The notes: generated by a model from the letters alone, not told the origin. A stretch of 64,000 nt of DNA from an uncultured Rhodobacter sp. (GCA_945952585.1 CAMFII010000002.1:372001-436000); one strand, 5' to 3'. Positions 16,433 through 23,714 are shown, numbered from the stretch's first letter. Numbers and translations: made by a program.

Positions 16433-16449
16433 ATCTGAGCAAGCTGTAG

Positions 16450-16510
16450 GGTGCGCATTTATTGCGCACCTTTACAGTGGCCTTACTGTTGTGCGCGATA
16501 AATGCGCGCC
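16450..16510. repeat. Inverted repeat pair GGTGCGCATTTATTGCGCAC / imperfect complement
   Basis: An 8-bp hairpin (16450-16470, GGTGCGCA-TTTAT-TGCGCACC) is followed about 20 bases later by GTGCGCGATAAATGCGCGCC. Its reverse complement nearly repeats the first unit. The pair begins 18 bases after the DUF2971 stop. It may be the terminator of the acquired segment or the edge of a small mobile repeat. Confidence 0.6.
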
Positions 16511-16553
16511 ATACCTGTTCTCCATAACGGCCGACATTGCCCTTCCCGCACCT

Positions 16554-16581
16554 GCCTGATTTGACCCCAGTCAAATCAGGC
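16554..16581. repeat. Perfect 12-bp hairpin
   Basis: GCCTGATTTGAC (16554-16565), loop CCCA, then GTCAAATCAGGC (16570-16581). The stem is perfect, but no T-run follows on either side. It is probably a dispersed hairpin repeat rather than a terminator. Confidence 0.6.
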
Positions 16582-16680
16582 CGCGCCCGACCGCCCCCTC
16601 GGGCGGGCGCGTTGCGCCCACCCGGCGGTCCGGCGCGACCTGAGCTCAGCCGCAGGACAACCGGATACCCCCTTGCCCTT

Positions 16681-16925
16681 CGGCTTGCGCCTCCGGGCAA
16701 TCAGTCCCGGCAAAGGTCCACTGGACCTTTGCTTTCGGGCCTTCTGCGCCGCGCTGCTGACAACCCCCACTCGGCCCGATCCTTGCGGATCGGGCGTTCG
16801 GCGCTGAAAACGGTCCTCTGGACCGTTTTCCCCCGGCATTGGCCGGGGCGCGCCTCACCCCTGCGGCTTGCGCCTTCGGGCAATCGGACCGGGAAACCGT
16901 CCACTGGACGGTTTCCTGCCGGTCC
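16681..16925. repeat. Tandem hairpin-repeat array with covarying stems
   Basis: Two copies of the flank CGGCTTGCGCCTYCGGGCAAT (16681-16701 and 16864-16884, one T/C difference) each lead into a palindrome. The palindromes are GCAAAGGTCCA-C-TGGACCTTTGC (16710-16732) and GAAACCGTCCA-C-TGGACGGTTTC (16893-16915). The second is extended by GGACCGG/CCGGTCC. Between them lies a third of the same kind with arm GAAAACGGTCC (16806-16830). The outer stem bases differ between copies, but pairing is kept. Confidence 0.75.
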
Positions 16926-16990
16926 TCTGGCGCCTTCATCTGCGCGTTGCATTGCGATGGCACGCTTCCTCAACCCCAAGGGAGGCGCCC

Positions 16991-17155
16991 ATGCCCGCCA
17001 CGCCACTTCCCGTCCGTCTCCGCCGCTCACGCCGCCGGATCGGTCTGCGCCTTGCCAAGGCCTCGCGGCAGGTCAGGCGCCTCGGCGCGCCGAGGGTGCA
17101 TGACATCACGCCCGAGGTGCGGGCGCTGATCCAGGGCTATCGCGGGGTCTTCTGA
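16991..17155 (+). CDS. Small basic ORF, hypothetical
   Basis: A possible 54-residue protein, very basic at its N-terminus (VRLRRSRRRIGLRL) and ending ITPEVRALIQGYRGVF. GGGAGGCG stands at suitable distance before the ATG at 16991. It directly follows the hairpin array and ends 5 bases before the convergent CBS gene. No family is recognised. It may be a genuine small protein or a chance frame in GC-rich DNA. Confidence 0.38.
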   Translation: MPATPLPVRLRRSRRRIGLRLAKASRQVRRLGAPRVHDITPEVRALIQGYRGVF

Positions 17156-17160
17156 CGCGG

Positions 17161-17583
17161 TCAGTCGGTGTGAGAGCGGAAGGCCTCGAACTGCTCCAGC
17201 ATGGCACGGTATTCCGTCGGGATGTCGCGGATCGAGATCAGACCGACGACCGTTTCGCCCTCGACCACCGGCACATGGCGAAAGCCGCCGTCGCGCATGA
17301 TGTGGAAGGCCTCGGCCAGCCCCTCGTCGATGCCCACGCAGTGCGGGCCGGGGGTCATCACCGCCTCGACCGGCGTCGTCTCGGGCGTCAGCCCCGGCGC
17401 CACGCATTTGCGGATGACGTCGCGCTCGCTCAGGATGCCTGACAGCCGCCCGCCCGACAGCACCACCACCGTGCCGACATTCAGCCGGTCCAGCACGCGT
17501 GCGGCCTCGCCGACGCTCTGGCCGGTCTCGACCCGGGCCAGCTCACGCCCGCTCAGGACCTCACGGATCGTTTTCGGTTTCAT
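17161..17583 (-). CDS. CBS domain-containing protein
   Basis: A 140-residue protein made of two CBS domains (about residues 8-62 and 73-130), with the paired patterns GTVVVLSGGRLSGILSERD and HVPVVEGETVVGLISIRD. Such stand-alone Bateman modules bind adenine nucleotides and regulate partner proteins. The partner is unknown. The start ATG at 17583 has GAGG-like purines upstream. A perfect CtrA-type site lies 79 bases before the start, so cell-cycle control is plausible. Confidence 0.93.
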   Translation of the reverse strand: MKPKTIREVLSGRELARVETGQSVGEAARVLDRLNVGTVVVLSGGRLSGILSERDVIRKCVAPGLTPETTPVEAVMTPGPHCVGIDEGLAEAFHIMRDGGFRHVPVVEGETVVGLISIRDIPTEYRAMLEQFEAFRSHTD

Positions 17584-17661
17584 CTCGCCTCCCCGTCAGA
17601 GACCCGGATGCTAGCAGAGGCCGCAGGGCGACCGCGAGAGGGCGGCGATCCGCCGCGCCGA

Positions 17662-17677
17662 TTAACCGCAGGTTAAC
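17662..17677. promoter_or_regulatory. CtrA-type binding site TTAA-N7-TTAAC
   Basis: TTAA (17662-17665), seven bases CCGCAGG, then TTAAC (17673-17677): a perfect match to the CtrA full-site consensus. It lies in the divergent gap between the CBS gene and the lipoprotein/parA unit. TTAA is rare in this GC-rich sequence. CtrA control is inferred. Confidence 0.6.
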
Positions 17678-17722
17678 CCACTTTCCCCAGTCTGGTCCTT
17701 GCCCGGGAGGAGGGGTGGCGCG

Positions 17723-18010
17723 ATGCGGTTCCTGCTGATCCTTTTGTGCCTCGCGGCCTGCGACAGCCCCTCGCCGCGGATGATGGGCGGCGACCGGGCC
17801 GAGATGCGGGTCGGGGGCAAGACCTATGTCGTCTACCGCAAGGGGCCGGCCTTCGAGGTGATCCGCATGGACCGCGTCGCCCATGGCGGCCACGACGCGG
17901 TGCGGGTGGCGATGCTGGGGGCGGTGGCGCAGGCGACCGGATGCACCCCGGTCGCGGCCTCGGTCGCCGGCGATTCCGGGGTGATGCGCGGGCGACTCGA
18001 CTGCCCCTGA
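17723..18010 (+). CDS. Small lipoprotein, hypothetical
   Basis: A 95-residue protein with a short lipoprotein signal peptide (MRFLLILLCLAACDSP; lipobox LAAC with lipidated Cys at about 14). The mature part contains YVVYRKGPAFEVIRMDRVAH and two more Cys residues (GCTP and DCP at the end). It is a conserved-looking but unidentified envelope protein. GGGAGGAGGGG precedes the ATG. parA begins 96 bases downstream in the same direction. Confidence 0.7.
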   Translation: MRFLLILLCLAACDSPSPRMMGGDRAEMRVGGKTYVVYRKGPAFEVIRMDRVAHGGHDAVRVAMLGAVAQATGCTPVAASVAGDSGVMRGRLDCP

Positions 18011-18106
18011 TCACAGGCCCCGAACAATTGCGGCCAGATCGTCGCATCCCGGGTGCAAATCCCCTCCGCCTGGTCTATGCTGCAATGCGGCATTCAGGAG
18101 GGCGGC

Positions 18107-18733
18107 ATGGCGGGCAAGGTCATCACCATCGCGCAGCAGAAGGGCGGATCGGGCAAGACGACCCTTGCCGTGAACCTCGCCGTTGCCTTCACCCGGCGGG
18201 GGATGACGGTCGCGCTCTTGGACACCGACCCGCAAGGCAGCCTCGGCCGCTGGTTCCTGACCCGGCGCGAGAGGCTGGGCCAGCCGGGGATGGACCTGTC
18301 CACGGCCTCGGCCTGGGGCGTGTCCTACGAATGCGAAAAACTCCGCAAGACCAATGACGTGGTGATCGTCGACACCCCGCCCAAGGTCGATGCCGACCTG
18401 CGCCCGGCCCTGCGCGAGGCTGACCTTGTGCTGATCCCGGTCGCGGCAAGCCATGTCGACCTCTGGGCCACCGATGGCGTGCTGGACCTTGCGGCGCGTG
18501 AGCGCAAACGGGCGACGATCGTGCTGAACCGGACGAAGTCGGGCACGCGCCTGGGCGAGGAAGTGGCTGCGGCCGCCGCGAATCTCGAGGCCGAAGTGGC
18601 CGAGTCGCGCTTTGGCCAGCGCGTCGTCTTTGCCGAGACGCTCGGCCAGGGGCTTGGTGCGCAGGAATTCGGCAAGTCGCAGGCCTCGACCGAGGTCGAG
18701 GCGCTTGCGACCGAGATTCCGGCGCGGATCTAG
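18107..18733 (+). CDS. Orphan ParA/MinD-family ATPase
   Basis: A 208-residue deviant-Walker ATPase. The motif QKGGSGKTTLAVNLA (P-loop KGGSGKTT at residues 12-19) has the signature Lys of ParA proteins. DTDPQGS follows, and DVVIVDTPPK is the Walker B region. ParA ATPases position DNA, protein clusters or envelope machines. No parB or centromere-like repeat is adjacent, so chromosome partition is unlikely to be its job. Its stop overlaps the convergent membrane-protein gene by 4 bases. Confidence 0.92.
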   Translation: MAGKVITIAQQKGGSGKTTLAVNLAVAFTRRGMTVALLDTDPQGSLGRWFLTRRERLGQPGMDLSTASAWGVSYECEKLRKTNDVVIVDTPPKVDADLRPALREADLVLIPVAASHVDLWATDGVLDLAARERKRATIVLNRTKSGTRLGEEVAAAAANLEAEVAESRFGQRVVFAETLGQGLGAQEFGKSQASTEVEALATEIPARI

Positions 18734-18957
18734 GCCGCGGGGGACGATGGTCCCTTGATGACGAGGACCCAGAGCGCATAGGCGCCGGCCGCGCCGAACA
18801 TCACCGCCCAGCCGGGGTTGCCCGTCACCAGTTCGTAAACGCCCCAGCACAAGGGGACCAGGGCCGTCGCCCATCGCCGCCAGGCCTGGCGAAAGAACGG
18901 GTGGTCAGCGTCGAGCAGACGCGACGGCGGTTTGGCGGGGGGAGGTGTGTCGGACAT
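18730..18957 (-). CDS. Small membrane protein, hypothetical
   Basis: A 75-residue protein with a polar N-terminus (MSDTPPPAKPPSRLLDADHP) and two hydrophobic segments (about residues 32-46 and 50-66; ALVPLCWGVYELVTG and WAVMFGAAGAYALWVLVI). Function is unknown. It starts 5 bases after the stop of the exported-protein gene upstream on the same strand, so the two form a short operon. Confidence 0.72.
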   Translation of the reverse strand: MSDTPPPAKPPSRLLDADHPFFRQAWRRWATALVPLCWGVYELVTGNPGWAVMFGAAGAYALWVLVIKGPSSPAA

Positions 18958-18961
18958 CACG

Positions 18962-19240
18962 CTACTCGGCGAAAGGGGCGGACAACTCGGCGGCATGGCT
19001 CGCCTTGTCGTAGATGCAGATCATGCGATCGGTGCCGGACTCGGTGTCGACCGTAACGATGGCGACGCCGTAATGCTCGGACCCGTACGGGTTGACCTCG
19101 ACGGTCACGGCGGCCTCCTGTGGGGCGAGCGATCTGCAGGCGGCCCTGACATCCTGCCGGAACGCATCCCAGGCCGCGCCGGTCGAGGCAGCGGCGGATG
19201 TGGCAGGCAAAAGAAGCAAGGGCGCGATCAGCAGACGCAT
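18962..19240 (-). CDS. Small exported protein, hypothetical
   Basis: A 92-residue protein with a signal peptide (MRLLIAPLLLLPATSAAAST). The mature part has WDAFRQDVRAACRSLA and a beta-rich VTVEVNPYGSEHYGVAIVTV stretch ending in RMICIYDK, with two Cys residues that may pair. No family is recognised. The start at 19240 was chosen for the signal peptide. It forms a two-gene unit with the membrane protein downstream. Confidence 0.72.
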   Translation of the reverse strand: MRLLIAPLLLLPATSAAASTGAAWDAFRQDVRAACRSLAPQEAAVTVEVNPYGSEHYGVAIVTVDTESGTDRMICIYDKASHAAELSAPFAE

Positions 19241-19307
19241 CGACCTCAATCCTAGGTTGGTCCCGATTTCCTGCGAAGCTAGACCGAAACGGTTCTGGCG
19301 CAAGCGC

Positions 19308-19946
19308 CTAACCCGACAGGATGCGGTAATCAGCTGGTGCGCTTTCGTCGCGGATCACGCGACCGTTCGGCAGATCGTTTCCGTCGAGTTTCCAGGCGAT
19401 CTCGGCCTCCGACAGCCCATAGCCCTGCCAGCGGGCCGTCAGCCTTTCGCGCAGGATCTCTTCCGGCACATCAACCATCACCGTAACGTCGAAAAGCGGT
19501 CGCAAGCCCGACCAGGGGCTGCGGTCCAGCAGAAGGTAATTGCCCTCGGCCACGATGATCGGCACCTCGGCTGGGATCAGCCGCGCTCCGGCGCGGGCAA
19601 TCTCGAGGCTGCGATCGAACACCGGCACGGCAACAAAGGCCTCGTCCCGGGCGCGCAGGCGCTTCAGCACATGGGCAAGCCCGCCCACGTCGAAAGTCTC
19701 TGGCGCCCCTTTGCGCGGTCGCAGGCCGGCCGGGACAAGGTAAAGGTCGTCGTAATGGAACCCGTCCATCGGCAAGACCGCGGCGCAACCCGGTTGGCGG
19801 GTATTCAGCGTCTCGACCAGCGCCTCTGCCAATGTCGATTTTCCCGATCCCGGCGCACCGGCAAGGGCGGCGATGACCCGCCCCGTCTTCGCGCGGGTGG
19901 TCAGCAGCTCTGCGAGTTCATCAGCACCGATTGCTTCGCTTGTCAT
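19308..19946 (-). CDS. Uridine kinase/pantothenate kinase-like P-loop kinase
   Basis: A 212-residue P-loop kinase of the phosphoribulokinase/uridine-kinase/CoaA superfamily. Walker A is GAPGSGKST (about residues 30-38). MDGFHYDD provides the catalytic Asp and the His typical of the group, and VAEGNYLLLD is the Walker B-like strand. Relatives phosphorylate nucleosides, pantothenate or fructose-type sugars. The substrate is undetermined. The ATG at 19946 is selected; the frame upstream is antisense to the GlsB gene and not family-like. Confidence 0.85.
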   Translation of the reverse strand: MTSEAIGADELAELLTTRAKTGRVIAALAGAPGSGKSTLAEALVETLNTRQPGCAAVLPMDGFHYDDLYLVPAGLRPRKGAPETFDVGGLAHVLKRLRARDEAFVAVPVFDRSLEIARAGARLIPAEVPIIVAEGNYLLLDRSPWSGLRPLFDVTVMVDVPEEILRERLTARWQGYGLSEAEIAWKLDGNDLPNGRVIRDESAPADYRILSG

Positions 19947-20067
19947 GGCAGGCACTCCCCTGACCCGAGACTGGCCCAGGCAGCATCGGGGATGCAAGGG
20001 CTTCGCCGAAATGGCTTCTGATGCAGCGGGTTCCACCGTAAGCTGCCTCAAGCAAAGGAGAGTCGGA

Positions 20068-20322
20068 ATGGGTGTCTCAAGTGTTCTGGCCATGCTCATC
20101 GTGGGTGCGATCGCCGGCTGGCTGGCCGGAAAGATCGTCGCCGGAGCGGGATTTGGTGTCCTCGGCAACATCGTCGTCGGCATTGTGGGCGCATTGGTCG
20201 CGGGCTTCGTCCTGCCGCGGCTAGGTTTTAACGGACCCGGGGGGACATTCAGTTCAATCATCCATGCGACCATCGGCGCTGTGATCTTCCTGGCGCTTGT
20301 GCGGCTGGTGAAGAAGGTCTGA
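20068..20322 (+). CDS. GlsB/YeaQ/YmgE family stress membrane protein
   Basis: An 84-residue transglycosylase-associated-type membrane protein with three hydrophobic, Gly-rich helices. They are seen as MLIVGAIAGWLAGKIVAGAG, LGNIVVGIVGALVAGFVLPR and SSIIHATIGAVIFLALVRLV. This family is general-stress induced in many bacteria, and its molecular function is unclear. AAAGGAGAG precedes the ATG at 20068. It diverges from the kinase gene and is followed at 25 bases by the ABM gene. Confidence 0.92.
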   Translation: MGVSSVLAMLIVGAIAGWLAGKIVAGAGFGVLGNIVVGIVGALVAGFVLPRLGFNGPGGTFSSIIHATIGAVIFLALVRLVKKV

Positions 20323-20347
20323 TCGCCCCGGAGGAAGGGAGGATAGA

Positions 20348-20665
20348 ATGCCGGAAATCTCGACTTCATTCGACGGCCAGACCGTCATCACCACCTTCGA
20401 GATGACGCCGGGCACGGCAGCCGACCTGATGGAGGCGCTGCAATCAGCTTATTCGGAGTTCATCCGCCACCAGCCGGGATTCCTTGGCGCGGGGCTGCAC
20501 ATGAACGATGCCCAGACGCGGATCGCGAACTACTCGAAATGGCGGCGGCGCGAGGACTTCATGGCGATGCTGCGCACGCCCGAGATGCGCGAGCGCAATC
20601 GCAAGATTTCAGCACTGTGTTCGCGCTTCGAGCCTGTGATGTATGACGTGATGAGCGTGTTCTGA
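20348..20665 (+). CDS. Antibiotic biosynthesis monooxygenase-family protein
   Basis: A 105-residue ferredoxin-like alpha-beta barrel of the ABM superfamily. It is recognised by the strand-helix-strand pattern FEMTPGTAADLMEALQSAYS, the QPGFLGAGLHM strand and YSKWRRREDFMAML. Such small cofactor-free oxygenases or heme-handling proteins work as dimers. The substrate is unknown. GGAGGAAGGGAGG lies before the ATG. It is probably co-transcribed with the GlsB gene. Confidence 0.82.
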   Translation: MPEISTSFDGQTVITTFEMTPGTAADLMEALQSAYSEFIRHQPGFLGAGLHMNDAQTRIANYSKWRRREDFMAMLRTPEMRERNRKISALCSRFEPVMYDVMSVF

Positions 20666-20700
20666 CGGCGGAGCTGACTGTCGCCACGCGGGCCTTCCGA

Positions 20701-21219
20701 TCATTTTTCGCTTCGGCCATGCCAATTCGACAGCTGGCCCATGACATAAACCAGGACTGATCCCGTCCACCCGAAGGTGAACAGCCCCGAAATCGCGATC
20801 ATCGGGCCGATCAGGCTCCATCCTTGGGGCACCCTTACGTCGCCGGCGCCAAGCGTTGTGTATTGCTCCAGGGTGAAGCTGTAGGCGTGGCGGAAGGTGT
20901 CTATCAGGCCCAGATACCAGAGCGGGATGGCCCAGATGAACGTCTCGATCAGGTGGGACGAAGCCAACTCAGCAACCGTCACGCCCATCAGCAGGCTGAC
21001 ACGCCACCGGGCCGTATGTTCGTCGAATTTCCTGAATGACTTGGCAAAACGGCGTGAGATGCGTCCAAGAAACCAGCCGTGCAGCCCGATCACCAGGACA
21101 ACCCCGGGAATGGCCAGGCTGACCTCGGTCACGGGAGAAGGGTTTGCAAGATCGTTCGAAACTACGACGCCGACCGTTTCGACTAGGGGTTCAACGGTAG
21201 TGGAAAGTGTATCTGACAT
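20701..21219 (-). CDS. Ion-channel-like membrane protein with degenerate selectivity filter
   Basis: A 172-residue protein with hydrophobic segments near residues 32-52, 75-103 and 137-160. The stretch between the last two reads HAYSFTLEQYTTLGAGDVRV and resembles the pore helix plus filter of two-TM potassium channels (T-x-G-Y-G-D). Here the filter is TTLGAGD (121-127), with Ala instead of Tyr. It is followed by a Pro and a final TM rich in Gly (ISGLFTFGWTGSVLVYVM). Homology to ion channels is likely; K+ selectivity is doubtful. Confidence 0.7.
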   Translation of the reverse strand: MSDTLSTTVEPLVETVGVVVSNDLANPSPVTEVSLAIPGVVLVIGLHGWFLGRISRRFAKSFRKFDEHTARWRVSLLMGVTVAELASSHLIETFIWAIPLWYLGLIDTFRHAYSFTLEQYTTLGAGDVRVPQGWSLIGPMIAISGLFTFGWTGSVLVYVMGQLSNWHGRSEK

Positions 21220-21343
21220 CGTTTTCCCAAGGGCATCGGCCTGCCACTGCCTAACCGCAGCCATGGCGGATAGGCAAGTCTGGCCAGACGCCGTGGGCGT
21301 GGAAGCGCCTGTGCGTGTGACGACGATTGAGAACGCTGCCGCG

Positions 21344-22276
21344 TCAGCCGGTGACTTGGTCCCTGCCGACCGAGAAACCGGCCGCTCCCAGGCCCCGGCG
21401 CGCGGATGAGGGCACTGAACGGGGTGCCTTTCCTTCCCGACAGCCTTCGAGCCCCTTCCAGAACGAACCAAGCCAGGCATTCGCCTGATGGGTGAAGTTG
21501 CGATGGGCAAAGGGCTCGAATTCGCCAAAGACCGGCCCGCGGGTCGTCGCGAAAAGGTCGATTCGCATGAAGACGCCAAGCTCTGCGCCCATTGACGACG
21601 CTACCGCCACCATCTCGTCGGCAAACGGTGGGATGGGCGCGGGACCGCAATCGGACCGGCCGCTGCTGTGGATGTGGAAGGGCAACGGGCGCCAGTCCGG
21701 GCCAAGGCTCCAGGAGCGGGTCATCTTGCCGCCCGAACCGCCGTTGCGGTCGATCACCTGAATCGCCGCGACTTTCGCTCCGAAGCAGAAAAACTTGTAG
21801 TCGTAGGGAACTCCCGCATTCCCATCGAAGTTGGTCAGCAGTTCCTCGATCAGGAACGGTCCGTCAGAAGCTTGGGCCGCCTGAGTGACGAGTGCATCAA
21901 CGTCCAAACGCTGACCACTGAATTGGTCGATGCCATCGCGAATGATGAACACGCCGCGGCTGGAATGGCCGCGCTCGGGTTTCAGAACGAAATTCGCGGG
22001 CAGTTCAACCTCATGAAGAGCCTTCGCATCAGGCAGCCGATGGAGGACTTCGGGAATGCTGACGCCCAGGCTTCTGGCCAGGTTTGCGCCTTCGACCTTG
22101 CTGGTGAAGATGCGGGCAAGGGGGCGGTAACTGGCGCGGCGCCAACGATCCCGCCGAGCCTGAAGCCTTGCGCTGAAAGGACCCGGCGAGACAACTCCCG
22201 CAATGACCAAAAGGTCGTGGGTAATGCGGTCTTTGATATCAAGCAGACCGTCACGGAACCGGGAAATGTGGCGCAA
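21344..22276 (-). CDS. TupA-like ATP-grasp protein
   Basis: A 310-residue ATP-grasp protein. Supporting motifs are VLKPERGHSSRGVFI (Lys99, nucleotide loop), LIEELL (144-145 acidic pair), DYKFFCFGAK (159-168), FMRIDLF (about 236-242) and FGEFEPF with metal-binding Glu. This order fits the TupA-like/amidoligase-type subgroup used in surface-polymer peptide synthesis. The start is TTG at 22276: an in-frame TGA lies 27 bases upstream and no Met occurs before the core. It diverges from a glycosyltransferase. Confidence 0.8.
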   Translation of the reverse strand: MRHISRFRDGLLDIKDRITHDLLVIAGVVSPGPFSARLQARRDRWRRASYRPLARIFTSKVEGANLARSLGVSIPEVLHRLPDAKALHEVELPANFVLKPERGHSSRGVFIIRDGIDQFSGQRLDVDALVTQAAQASDGPFLIEELLTNFDGNAGVPYDYKFFCFGAKVAAIQVIDRNGGSGGKMTRSWSLGPDWRPLPFHIHSSGRSDCGPAPIPPFADEMVAVASSMGAELGVFMRIDLFATTRGPVFGEFEPFAHRNFTHQANAWLGSFWKGLEGCREGKAPRSVPSSARRGLGAAGFSVGRDQVTG

Positions 22277-22553
22277 TTTGGAACTCTCGACACAATTTTG
22301 TCACAAAATAGTTACTCAATTTTCACAATCGCGATAGCAGCAAAATCGTGAACAATCCGTTCTCCGATCATTTGCCCGGCCAAGGATAGGGATAGGGTCC
22401 TGGGGCAATTCTGGGTTGCTTTCCGTTTTCAATCGCCCGGATTTATTGCACTTTTCTGGGTTCGAGCGGGCTGTAGCTCACCGGGCTGGGACGGGGCTCG
22501 GGGCATTGCGTTTGTTAGGGTATACTGCTCACCGGAACTTCCCTGGAGACCAC
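22277..22553. promoter_or_regulatory. AT-rich divergent promoter region with ATTTTGT-C-ACAAAAT dyad
   Basis: The 277-base gap between the ATP-grasp and glycosyltransferase genes is clearly richer in A+T than its surroundings around 22290-22350. A perfect 7-bp inverted repeat (22295-22309) sits 19 bases from the TTG start of the ATP-grasp gene, in operator position. No regulator gene is adjacent. Confidence 0.5.
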
Positions 22554-23714
22554 ATGGCGCAGGTCCGGGCGGATGGTGAAGAAGGGGTGGGCGGCTACGG
22601 TGCTGCAGAGGTGCGCGCTGCGCGGCTTCGTGTCGGCAGTTGGCCTGGCCGCGAGTCGCGCTACAACGCCTTTGTCGTCAATTTTCTTGACGGTTTGCAG
22701 GCTGCCGGACTCGAGGTTGTCAGCCTTCCAGATCCCGCCGTCTTCGCCGAGGCCGAGGTCGACATCCTGATCCTGCATTGGCTGGAGCGATTGTTCTGGA
22801 CGGCCCGCAGCGACCTTGACCTGTTCCGCAGGGTCGCGCGGTTTGTCAGGGCGCTTCAAGGCGTTCCCGAGCAGACGAGGATCGTCTGGCTGGTCCACAA
22901 CCTTGCCCCGCACGAGCGGCGTCCTCTGCATCAATGGATGTGGCGTCGCCTGCTGCCCGTCGTGACACGTCGCGCCGACGCGGTCCTGACCTTGTCGCCC
23001 GGCACGGTCGATCAGGTCAGGCGGGCGATTCCCGGACTGAGCGGTTGCCCGGCGCTGGGGTGTTGGCATCCGGCCTACAAAGTGTCTTCCGAAGTTTCGG
23101 CTGACGAAATCCGGCGGAAATTGGGGGTGCCTGAAGGTGATCGGGTGATTGGGTATGTCGGAAACTTAAGGTCATACAAAGGCTTGGATGCGGTAATTGA
23201 AGTGTTTTCACAGCTTCAGGGTCCCGGTCTGCGTCTGCTCCTGGCCGGCGATGCCGCCACCGGTGACCGCGAGTTGCTTCAGGCGATGGCGGCCGCCGAT
23301 TCCCGGATCATGATCGAGGCGCAACGGCTGGATCCGGCAGAGTACGACGCCCACCTCAAGGCCAGCGACCTGATCGTCGCCCCGTTTCGCGACTATCTGC
23401 ATTCCGGTTCTATGATCCATGCGCTCAGTGCGGGGCGGCCCTTGCTGACGCCGGATACGCCCTTCGCCCGCGATCTGGCCGGGGCGGTCGGCCGGGGCTG
23501 GGTAACGACCTATGAGGGGCCCCTGACGGCGGAAACGCTGCGGGTGGCGCTTGACCGTGTGCCGCGGGGCGGGGCCCCCGATTTGACGGCGTTCCAGCCG
23601 GATTGCGTGGGCAGGGAAGTGGCAGCCTTCCTGCGCGAGGTCAGCGCGGCCCCGCGCCAGGCACGGGGGCGGCCTCAGAGCTCGGCATGGTCCAGGATGG
23701 CCGGGTTCCAGTAG
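22554..23714 (+). CDS. Glycosyltransferase (GT-B, family 4-like)
   Basis: A 386-residue GT-B fold enzyme. An N-terminal acceptor domain begins RLRVGSWPGRESRYNAFVVN. The donor half contains VIGYVGNLRSYKGLDAVIEV, LRLLLAGDAATGDRE and the ASDLIVAPFRDYLHSGSMIH block, with the E/D-x7-E region replaced by the S-G-S-M-I-H variant seen in exopolysaccharide mannosyl/glucuronosyl transferases. It is probably cytoplasmic and works on a surface polysaccharide or glycolipid. The ATG at 22554 follows CTGGAG. Its 3' end overlaps the convergent YciI gene by 40 bases. Confidence 0.85.
   Translation: MAQVRADGEEGVGGYGAAEVRAARLRVGSWPGRESRYNAFVVNFLDGLQAAGLEVVSLPDPAVFAEAEVDILILHWLERLFWTARSDLDLFRRVARFVRALQGVPEQTRIVWLVHNLAPHERRPLHQWMWRRLLPVVTRRADAVLTLSPGTVDQVRRAIPGLSGCPALGCWHPAYKVSSEVSADEIRRKLGVPEGDRVIGYVGNLRSYKGLDAVIEVFSQLQGPGLRLLLAGDAATGDRELLQAMAAADSRIMIEAQRLDPAEYDAHLKASDLIVAPFRDYLHSGSMIHALSAGRPLLTPDTPFARDLAGAVGRGWVTTYEGPLTAETLRVALDRVPRGGAPDLTAFQPDCVGREVAAFLREVSAAPRQARGRPQSSAWSRMAGFQ

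Larger units (their letters stand above)
16433..16990. repeat. 558-base non-coding stretch packed with hairpins
   Basis: No credible gene is visible. The stretch carries an inverted pair around 16450-16510 and a 12-bp hairpin at 16554-16581. Then come hairpins at 16584-16605, 16710-16732, 16774-16795, 16806-16830, 16831-16848 and 16886-16925. All long frames here are GC-rich translations of these repeats. The block separates the AT-rich DUF2971 gene from normal chromosome and looks like an accumulation site of REP-like elements. Confidence 0.75.

Noticed and set aside
16537-17103. Long frames through the hairpin field on both strands
   Set aside because: They are translations of GC-rich palindromic repeats (recurring L-R-L-A-P-x-G-N pattern) with no start signals or domains.
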